Source of the DNA: an uncultured Bacilli bacterium | GTDB taxonomy: Bacteria > Bacillota_I > Bacilli_A > RF39 > UBA660 | Reading direction: 5' to 3' | NCBI GenBank assembly: GCA_944364705.1 | Contig: CALVWH010000126.1 | Coordinates: 1 to 10,090 of the forward strand | DNA: 10,090 bases | Shown: in pieces, positions 5,687 to 10,090 of the stretch | Numbering within the stretch: position 1 is the first letter of the stretch | How the letters are laid out: each line of letters opens with the position of its first letter | Notes under the pieces: generated by a model | Database searches by the model: none | Told to the model about the DNA's origin: nothing | Seen by the model: the letters and a program-made list of their open reading frames with translations, nothing else | Position numbers and translations under genes: made by a program

Positions 5687-6406
5687 ATGCTAGAATTAAA
5701 AAACATATCATTTCAAAGAGATCATAAAAAAATTTTAGATCAAATTAATTTAACCTTTGATGAGAATGCTTTTTATGTAATTACCGGAGCAAACGGAAGT
5801 GGAAAATCAACGCTCGCGAAAATCATTATGGGATTAATAAAACCAGATTCTGGTCAAATTCTTTTTAATGGTCAAGACATTACGGATAAAAACGCATCCG
5901 AAAGAGCCAATCTTGGAATTGGTTTTGCTTTTCAGCAGCCCGTTTGTTTTAAAGGAATTACTGTTTTAGATTTATTAAAAATTGCCGAAAAAAACAAAGT
6001 AGACAAAAAAGAAATCTGTGATTTATTATCTGCCGTTGGACTTTGTGCAAAAGAATATATCCATAGAGAAGTCAATAATTCTTTATCTGGAGGAGAATTA
6101 AAAAGAATTGAAATCGCAACCGTCTTTGCACGACATCCAAAACTTGCGATTTTTGATGAACCAGAAGCAGGAATTGATTTATGGAGTTTTCAAAACTTAA
6201 CCGAAGTTTTTCAAAAAATGAAAGAAAACGATCGCATTACGTTAGTAATTTCTCATCAAGAAAGAATTTTAAATCTTGCGGATCAAATTATCGTTATGGA
6301 AAAAGGAAAGGTAAAACAAATGGGAAAAAAAGAAGAAATTTTATCTTCTCTTTTACAGCCCGTTTGCTGTAAAAAAGGAGGGGACTCTTGTGAATCTTGC
6401 CGATGA
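5687..6406 (+). CDS. sufC: SufC/SmsC Fe-S cluster assembly ATPase
   Basis: Cytoplasmic ABC-type ATPase of the SUF machinery that drives the SufB scaffold during Fe-S cluster assembly. The start at ATG 5687 is supported by AAAGGAGG (5673-5680); a longer frame from 5573 begins inside the promoter. The protein is 239 aa, with Walker A GANGSGKST (34-42), Q-loop FAFQQPV (80-86), signature LSGGE (133-137), Walker B LAIFDEPEAGID (153-164) and switch His190. The stretch FDEPEAGIDLWSFQNL is typical of clostridial and archaeal minimal SufC. The C-terminal tail carries four cysteines: Cys227, Cys228, Cys235 and Cys238 (CC-x6-C-x2-C). Its last 17 nt overlap sufB, and the sufB ribosome site lies within the codons of the tail, so translation is likely coupled. 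It ends in TGA, confirming standard stop usage. Confidence 0.95.
   Translation: MLELKNISFQRDHKKILDQINLTFDENAFYVITGANGSGKSTLAKIIMGLIKPDSGQILFNGQDITDKNASERANLGIGFAFQQPVCFKGITVLDLLKIAEKNKVDKKEICDLLSAVGLCAKEYIHREVNNSLSGGELKRIEIATVFARHPKLAIFDEPEAGIDLWSFQNLTEVFQKMKENDRITLVISHQERILNLADQIIVMEKGKVKQMGKKEEILSSLLQPVCCKKGGDSCESCR
6351..6374 (+). other. Intragenic hairpin at the sufC-sufB junction
   Basis: TTTTACAGC (6351-6359) and GCTGTAAAA (6366-6374) are perfect complements with a six-base loop. The hairpin lies inside the last codons of sufC and ends right where the sufB ribosome site begins (AAGGAGG, 6375-6381). No T-run follows on the + strand, so it is not a terminator. It may tune sufB translation or act as an mRNA processing or stability element. 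Confidence 0.5.
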
Positions 6407-7307
6407 AAAACTATTAGAAGAAGTGATCGGAAAACAAGAAAAAAAAGCAGATGCCTATAATCTTCGAAAAAATGGTGAAGGGATCCTTCGAAAAAACAGT
6501 CCTTACATTCAAATCGTACCAAAAGAAGATGGCAAAGGAATCGATGTTTATGTCAAAGAAAATACGTTGTTTGGGATTGTTCACATTCCAGTTCTTCTTA
6601 CACAAAGTGGTCTTACCGATGTTGTTTATAACGATTTTCATATTGGAAAAAACGCCAATGTCATTATCCTTGCTGGATGTGCTATTCATAACGGAAAACA
6701 TCAAAACTCTCAGCACGATGGAATTCATCGGTTCTTCGTAGAAGAAGGTGCAAAAGTAAAATATGTAGAAAAACATTATGGCGAAGGGAAGGGAACTGGA
6801 AAGAAAATTTTAAATCCGGTTACCGAAATTACTTTAGAGAAAAACGCATCCATGACGATGGATTCTACACAAATCAAAGGAGTCGACGAAACCATACGAA
6901 AAACCAATGCGATGGTAAAAGAAAATGCTACTCTTGTCGTAACCGAAAAAATATTAACTAACCAAAAACAAAAAGCAATTACTTCCTTTTCTGTTTCCTT
7001 AGAAGGAGAAAATTCAAGTGCTAAAGTAACTTCAAGATCGGTTGCGACCGAAGAATCTTATCAAGAATTTATTTCAAATATTGTTGGAAACAATAAAAGT
7101 TATGCACACGTAGAATGTGATGCCATTATTAAAGACCAAGCTTCGGTGAAAGCAATTCCAGAAATTTATGCCAAACATGTCGATGCCAATTTAATTCATG
7201 AAGCAGCCATTGGAAAAATTGCTGGAGAACAATTGATGAAATTAATGTCTTTAGGATTAAGTGAAAAAGAAGCAGAAGAAACAATTATTCAAGGATTTTT
7301 AAAATAA
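6390..7307 (+). CDS. sufB: SufB/SmsB-type Fe-S cluster scaffold protein (SufB/SufD family)
   Basis: Cytoplasmic scaffold on which Fe-S clusters are built, working with SufC. The GTG start at 6390 has AAGGAGG (6375-6381) eight bases upstream and overlaps sufC by 17 nt. At 305 aa it is much shorter than E. coli SufB (about 495 aa) and matches the minimal SUF-like SmsB type. N-terminal YNLRKNGEG (23-31), then VHIPVLLTQSGLTDVVYNDF (64-83), AGCAIHNG (95-102), KHYGEGKGTG (128-137) and HEAAIGKIAGEQL (270-282) are family landmarks. Cys243 in the VECDAII segment aligns by eye with E. coli SufB Cys405, and Glu271 in HEAA with Glu434, both needed for cluster assembly there. No cysteine desulfurase (SufS) or SufU gene lies next to the pair within the window. 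A terminator follows directly. Confidence 0.92.
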   Translation: MNLADEKLLEEVIGKQEKKADAYNLRKNGEGILRKNSPYIQIVPKEDGKGIDVYVKENTLFGIVHIPVLLTQSGLTDVVYNDFHIGKNANVIILAGCAIHNGKHQNSQHDGIHRFFVEEGAKVKYVEKHYGEGKGTGKKILNPVTEITLEKNASMTMDSTQIKGVDETIRKTNAMVKENATLVVTEKILTNQKQKAITSFSVSLEGENSSAKVTSRSVATEESYQEFISNIVGNNKSYAHVECDAIIKDQASVKAIPEIYAKHVDANLIHEAAIGKIAGEQLMKLMSLGLSEKEAEETIIQGFLK

Positions 7308-7334
7308 ATGTAGAGATTTCTACATTTTTCTTTT
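7306..7334 (+). terminator. Terminator of the sufCB operon
   Basis: AAATGTAGA (7306-7314) pairs with TCTACATTT (7319-7327) around a GATT loop, followed by T-rich TTCTTTT. The stem has only three G-C pairs, so it may be a weak terminator. It starts within the sufB stop codon, and its right arm overlaps the predicted -35 of the next promoter. Confidence 0.65.
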
Positions 7335-7346
7335 CTATGATATAAT
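7319..7346 (+). promoter_or_regulatory. Promoter of the bceRS operon, extended -10
   Basis: TATAAT at 7341-7346 is preceded by TGA (TGATATAAT, extended -10). TCTACA (7319-7324) matches the -35 consensus in four of six positions at 16-bp spacing. Transcription would start near 7352-7353, leaving a leader of about 12 nt that holds an AGGTGA ribosome site (7353-7358) for the GTG start at 7365. Confidence 0.65.
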
Positions 7347-7364
7347 ATCGCTAGGTGATGAAAG

Positions 7365-8027
7365 GTGCAAAAAATTTTAGCAATCGATGATGATGAAACC
7401 ATTTTAGAAGAACTAAAATCTTTACTTTCCAATGCTGGATATCAATTCTTTGGGTTAAAAAACTTAAATCAAGCCGAAGAACAAATTTTTAAATTAAAAC
7501 CAGATCTTATTTTATTAGATATTCAAATTCCTATGGGAAATGGAGAACTTTTTCTAAAAAACTTACGAAAAAAAACAAACGTTCCAATCATTATGGTAAC
7601 CAGTAAAAATACCGAAGTAGATGAAGTTTTATCCATGAGTTATGGAGCCGATGATTATATTACAAAACCATACAATCCAACCATTTTACTCTTACGAATT
7701 CAAACTATCTTAAGAAGAAAAGACCAAAACTTTTCCACGTTAACTTATCGTGATATTCAAGTAAATGTTCAAAAAGGAATGCTTACCAAAGGAGAAAAAG
7801 AAATTATTTTAACCAAAAATGAAATGATTATTTTTACATACTTGCTTCAAAATCAAGGAAAAATAGTCACTAGAGATGAACTTATGACCGATTTATGGAA
7901 CAATGCGGAATATGTAAACGATAATGCATTAACCGTAAATATCAGTAGACTTCGTTCAAAATTAGAAGAAATTGGTCAAAAAGATGTCATCGAAACAAGG
8001 AAAGGACAAGGATATTTGTTATTATGA
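7365..8027 (+). CDS. bceR: Bce-type response regulator (OmpR/PhoB family)
   Basis: Two-component response regulator that, when phosphorylated by the kinase encoded next to it, should activate a nearby transporter operon. The start is GTG 7365, with AGGTGA six bases upstream. Residues 1-118 are the receiver domain: acidic pocket Asp8/Asp9, phospho-acceptor Asp52, Thr79 and Lys101 (in ITKPYN) are all in place. Residues about 125-220 are a winged-helix DNA-binding domain, with the recognition-helix region DNALTVNISRLRSKLEE (183-199) and the final GQGYLLL hairpin. The length of 220 aa is normal. Its stop overlaps the start of the kinase gene by four bases (ATGA). The Bce assignment rests on the adjoining intramembrane-sensing kinase and BceA-type ATPase. 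Confidence 0.92.
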   Translation: MQKILAIDDDETILEELKSLLSNAGYQFFGLKNLNQAEEQIFKLKPDLILLDIQIPMGNGELFLKNLRKKTNVPIIMVTSKNTEVDEVLSMSYGADDYITKPYNPTILLLRIQTILRRKDQNFSTLTYRDIQVNVQKGMLTKGEKEIILTKNEMIIFTYLLQNQGKIVTRDELMTDLWNNAEYVNDNALTVNISRLRSKLEEIGQKDVIETRKGQGYLLL

Positions 8028-9055
8028 ATTTAAAAAATTATACCAAAGATCATTGGTTTTTTCTTTTCCTTTCTAGCTTTTGTCTTTTCTTTCTTTATGC
8101 AATGTTACGAGCATTTAAAGCAGACGAAGAATTAATTTTTGGAATTTTATTTACCTTACTTCTTTTTTTCGCCCTTTTCTTTTTTTATGAATTTTTTCGA
8201 AAAAGAAACTTTTATCAACAATTTTTAAAACAACTAGATTCTCTTGATCAAAAATATTTAATTACCGAATTAATAGAGACGCCATCGTTTCTTGAAGGAA
8301 AACTATTATTATCTTCTTTATATGAAATCGATAAATCGATGAATGAAGCCATTATGACTTTGAAAAATGCCAATCAAGATTTTAAAGATTACGTAGAAAT
8401 GTGGATTCATGAAGTAAAAATCCCTTTAGCGAATGTCTTATTAATGAATCATAATGGAGAAAAAGATCTTCGATTAACGAAACAAATTCATATGATGGAA
8501 AACTATGTAGAACAAATTTTATATTATGTTCGTAGTGAAATTTCCGAAAAAGATTATTTAATTACTTCTTGTTTGTTATCCGAGATTATTCATAAAGTGA
8601 TTCTACGAAACAAAGAAAGTTTTTTAGAAAAAGATATGAAAGTGATCAACGAAGTTCAAAACGTTTCGGTTTTAACCGATAGTAAATGGTTAGAATTTAT
8701 ATTAAATCAAATTGTCAATAATAGTATTAAATATTCTCAAAAAAAGAATGGATTTTTAAAATTTTCGGTCGTTCAAGAAAAAGATCGAACCATTTTATCG
8801 ATTACGGATCATGGAATTGGAATTAAAGATCAAGATAAAAACCGAATTTTTGAAAAAAGTTTTACTGGAGAAAATGGAAGAAAAATTGGATCTTCTACAG
8901 GAATGGGGTTATTTATTTGTCAAAACTTGTGTCAAAAATTAGGACATCACCTTTTTTTAGCATCTTCGAAAAAAGGAGAAACGATTTTTTCGATTGAATT
9001 TTTTCAAAACGATTATTATGATGTTTTAAAAGAAGACAACCTTACAAAAAAGTAA
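8024..9055 (+). CDS. bceS: Bce-type intramembrane-sensing histidine kinase
   Basis: Membrane sensor kinase that phosphorylates the adjacent response regulator. Two transmembrane segments (about 11-29 and 37-56) flank only about seven external residues, so there is no extracellular sensor domain. This is the hallmark of BceS-type kinases, which sense peptide antibiotics through the BceAB transporter. Residues about 120-165 are the dimerisation helices, with MWIHEVKIPL and phospho-acceptor His129. The ATPase domain has an N-box with Asn228, Asn232 and Asn233, a G1 box DHGIGI (262-267) and a G2 box GMGL (293-296). The length of 343 aa fits the family. It overlaps the regulator gene by four bases. 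Its final codons hold an inverted repeat that may be a regulator-binding site. Confidence 0.92.
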   Translation: MNLKNYTKDHWFFLFLSSFCLFFLYAMLRAFKADEELIFGILFTLLLFFALFFFYEFFRKRNFYQQFLKQLDSLDQKYLITELIETPSFLEGKLLLSSLYEIDKSMNEAIMTLKNANQDFKDYVEMWIHEVKIPLANVLLMNHNGEKDLRLTKQIHMMENYVEQILYYVRSEISEKDYLITSCLLSEIIHKVILRNKESFLEKDMKVINEVQNVSVLTDSKWLEFILNQIVNNSIKYSQKKNGFLKFSVVQEKDRTILSITDHGIGIKDQDKNRIFEKSFTGENGRKIGSSTGMGLFICQNLCQKLGHHLFLASSKKGETIFSIEFFQNDYYDVLKEDNLTKK

Positions 9056-9056
9056 G
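9041..9056 (+). promoter_or_regulatory. Candidate BceR operator upstream of bceAB
   Basis: CTTAC (9041-9045) and GTAAG (9052-9056) form an inverted repeat spaced by six bases. Read as TTACA-N4-AGTAA, it matches the reported Bce-type motif TnACA-N4-TGTAA at all but one fixed position. It spans the bceS stop codon and lies 20 bp upstream of the proposed bceA -35. The motif is quoted from memory. Confidence 0.45.
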
Positions 9057-9068
9057 AAATGGTAAGAT

Positions 9069-9095
9069 AAAGAAAGCGACTTTCTTTCTTTTTTT
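9069..9095 (+). terminator. Terminator between bceS and bceA
   Basis: AAAGAAAG (9069-9076) pairs with CTTTCTTT (9080-9087) around a three-base CGA loop, followed by C and a seven-base T-run (9089-9095). The stem is perfect but has few G-C pairs. It lies 13 nt after the bceS stop and would separate bceRS from bceAB transcription. Confidence 0.65.
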
Positions 9096-9104
9096 CGATA
9101 TACT
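9076..9104 (+). promoter_or_regulatory. Probable regulated promoter of bceAB
   Basis: TATACT (9099-9104) is a good -10. At 17-bp spacing the -35 is GCGACT (9076-9081), which keeps only the central GAC of TTGACA, as expected for an activator-dependent promoter. The -35 lies in the loop region of the preceding terminator. A candidate BceR operator sits just upstream. Confidence 0.45.
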
Positions 9105-9128
9105 TTTTAGTAAGAAAGGAAGAGATGT

Positions 9129-9896
9129 ATGAATCCAATTTTAAAAATTGATAAAATTGAAAAATATTATGGAAACAAATCCAGTTTAACCAAAGCAATC
9201 GATAACCTTTCTTTTTCGGTAGAAAAAGGAGAATTTGTTGCGATTATGGGTGCCTCTGGTAGTGGGAAAACAACCCTTCTAAATTGTATTTCAACCATTG
9301 ACCGGGTAACTTCTGGTAATATTTATGTAAATGGAGAAAATATAACCAAATTAAAAGGAAATCAATTAAATGCTTTTCGAAGAGAAGAATTAGGGTTTAT
9401 TTTTCAAGATTTCAACTTATTAGATACCCTTACTGCTTACGAAAACATTGCTTTAGCACTTTCGATTCAAAATAAAAAAGCCAAAGAAATTCATAAAAAA
9501 GTAATGGAAGTTGCTCGTAAATTAGATATTGTAAATGTTTTACAAAAATATCCATATCAAATGAGTGGAGGACAAAAACAAAGAGTTGCTTCTGCAAGAG
9601 CAATCATTACGAATCCATCGTTAATTTTAGCTGATGAACCAACGGGAGCGTTAGATTCCAAATCTTCTAAGATGCTTTTGGAACGATTAAAATATTTAAA
9701 TGAAGAATTAAATGCCACCATTTTAATGGTAACCCACGATGCTTTTACAGCTTCTTATGCTCACCGAGTAATTTTTATTAAAGATGGAAAAATCTTTCAT
9801 GAACTCATTCGCGGAGAAGATAATCGAAAAGAATTTTTTGATAAAATCATTGATGTTGTAACCCTTCTTGGAGGCGATTATAACGATGCTCTTTAA
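9129..9896 (+). CDS. bceA: BceA-type ABC transporter ATP-binding protein
   Basis: Cytoplasmic ATPase of a Bce-type transporter, which protects the cell from cell-wall-targeting peptide antibiotics and signals to the linked kinase. The protein is 255 aa with Walker A GASGSGKTT (41-49), Q-loop IFQDFNLLDTLT (91-102, Gln93), signature MSGGQ (145-149), Walker B LILADEPTGALDSKS (165-179) and switch His203. The STIDRVTSGNI stretch, the RVIFIKDG strand (213-220) and the C-terminal FFDKI plus LLGG resemble B. subtilis BceA closely by eye. An alternative ATG at 9125 is out of frame; AAAGGAAGAG upstream supports 9129. The permease gene begins 11 nt before the stop, so the two are coupled. Which antibiotic is recognised cannot be read from the ATPase. 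Confidence 0.94.
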   Translation: MNPILKIDKIEKYYGNKSSLTKAIDNLSFSVEKGEFVAIMGASGSGKTTLLNCISTIDRVTSGNIYVNGENITKLKGNQLNAFRREELGFIFQDFNLLDTLTAYENIALALSIQNKKAKEIHKKVMEVARKLDIVNVLQKYPYQMSGGQKQRVASARAIITNPSLILADEPTGALDSKSSKMLLERLKYLNEELNATILMVTHDAFTASYAHRVIFIKDGKIFHELIRGEDNRKEFFDKIIDVVTLLGGDYNDAL

Positions 9897-10090
9897 ACTT
9901 TCTTACGCAAATATCAAAAAAAGTTTTAAAGATTATGCGATTTATTTTTTCACCTTAATTTTAGGGGTTGCGATTTTCTATATTTTTAATGCGATTGAAG
10001 ATCAAAGCGTTTTTCTAAAAGTATCTTCTTCAACGAGAGAAATCATTAAGTTAATGAATAATATGCTTTCTGGAGTTAGTGTCTTTGTAT
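9886..10090 (+). CDS. bceB: BceB-type ABC transporter permease, N-terminal part (runs off window)
   Basis: Only the first 68 codons are present; the frame is open to the window's end. The start MLFKLSYANIKKSFKDYAIYFFTL, an amphipathic lead-in followed by a first transmembrane segment (about residues 18-34), is the usual N-terminus of BceB/FtsX-like permeases. An extracytoplasmic stretch follows. The ATG at 9886 overlaps the bceA stop by 11 nt, with GGAGG at 9870-9874 as ribosome site. Full BceB proteins have ten membrane helices and a large external domain between helices 7 and 8 that sets substrate range, but none of that lies in this window. Confidence 0.9.
   Translation, partial: MLFKLSYANIKKSFKDYAIYFFTLILGVAIFYIFNAIEDQSVFLKVSSSTREIIKLMNNMLSGVSVFV

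Noticed and set aside
6404..6406. TGA read as tryptophan (alternative code), considered because of the AT-rich, Mollicutes-like composition
   Set aside because: TGA ends sufC and bceR at the expected family lengths, and tryptophans are encoded by TGG, so the standard bacterial code fits.
6414..6776. Open frames on both strands overlapping sufB (minus strand 6414-6776, 6283-6522; plus strand 6451-6741)
   Set aside because: They are shadows of the well-supported sufC/sufB frames, with composition typical of wrong-frame reading.
9016..9198. Minus-strand 60-codon frame over the bceS-bceA gap
   Set aside because: It covers a terminator, a promoter and the bceA start and shows no protein features.

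Overview
The window comes from an AT-rich, low-GC Gram-positive bacterium, most likely an uncultured gut-type Bacillota of the Erysipelotrichia, RF39-like Bacilli or Clostridia kind. This is inferred from base composition, strong AGGAGG-type ribosome sites, sigma-A promoters, a membrane-anchored PdaC-like deacetylase, an MBOAT/DHHW/DUF4358 cluster, a two-gene SUF system and a Bce-type module. TGA is used as stop (sufC, bceR), so the code is standard. All genes lie on the + strand and spacing is tight. I see no tRNA, rRNA, CRISPR array, insertion sequence or phage gene.

Region 1 (about 112-5328) is one predicted transcription unit for envelope polysaccharide modification. An extended -10 promoter precedes a PdaC-like deacetylase (DUF4163/DUF3298 + NodB). 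It is followed by a GDSL/SGNH hydrolase, a DUF4358 protein, an MBOAT O-acyltransferase (probable start GTG at 2814) and a DHHW protein, ending at a hairpin terminator. The deacetylase would remove N-acetyl groups. The MBOAT would pass acetyl groups across the membrane, to be placed or removed by the two SGNH-fold partners. The joint role, possibly peptidoglycan or exopolysaccharide modification giving lysozyme resistance, is inferred.

Region 2 (5331-5567) is a 78-aa protein of unknown function whose ATG lies just after the terminator T-tract. Region 3 (5573-7334) is a two-gene Fe-S assembly operon, sufC-sufB, of the minimal SUF-like type called SMS (SmsC/SmsB). It has a near-consensus promoter, a roughly 80-nt leader with two dyads, a 17-nt gene overlap, and a hairpin just before the sufB ribosome site. 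The ORF start that would extend SufC upstream is really the -35 box.

Region 4 (7319-10090) is a Bce-type antimicrobial-peptide sensing and resistance module. bceR and bceS overlap by four bases. A terminator follows, then bceA and the start of bceB, which runs off the window. An inverted repeat at the end of bceS fits a BceR operator for bceAB.

No gene here is clearly a new system. The features most worth checking are the Cys-rich SufC tail with its overlapping hairpin, the suf leader, the terminator-to-start-codon junction at 5303-5331, and the five-gene envelope cluster.
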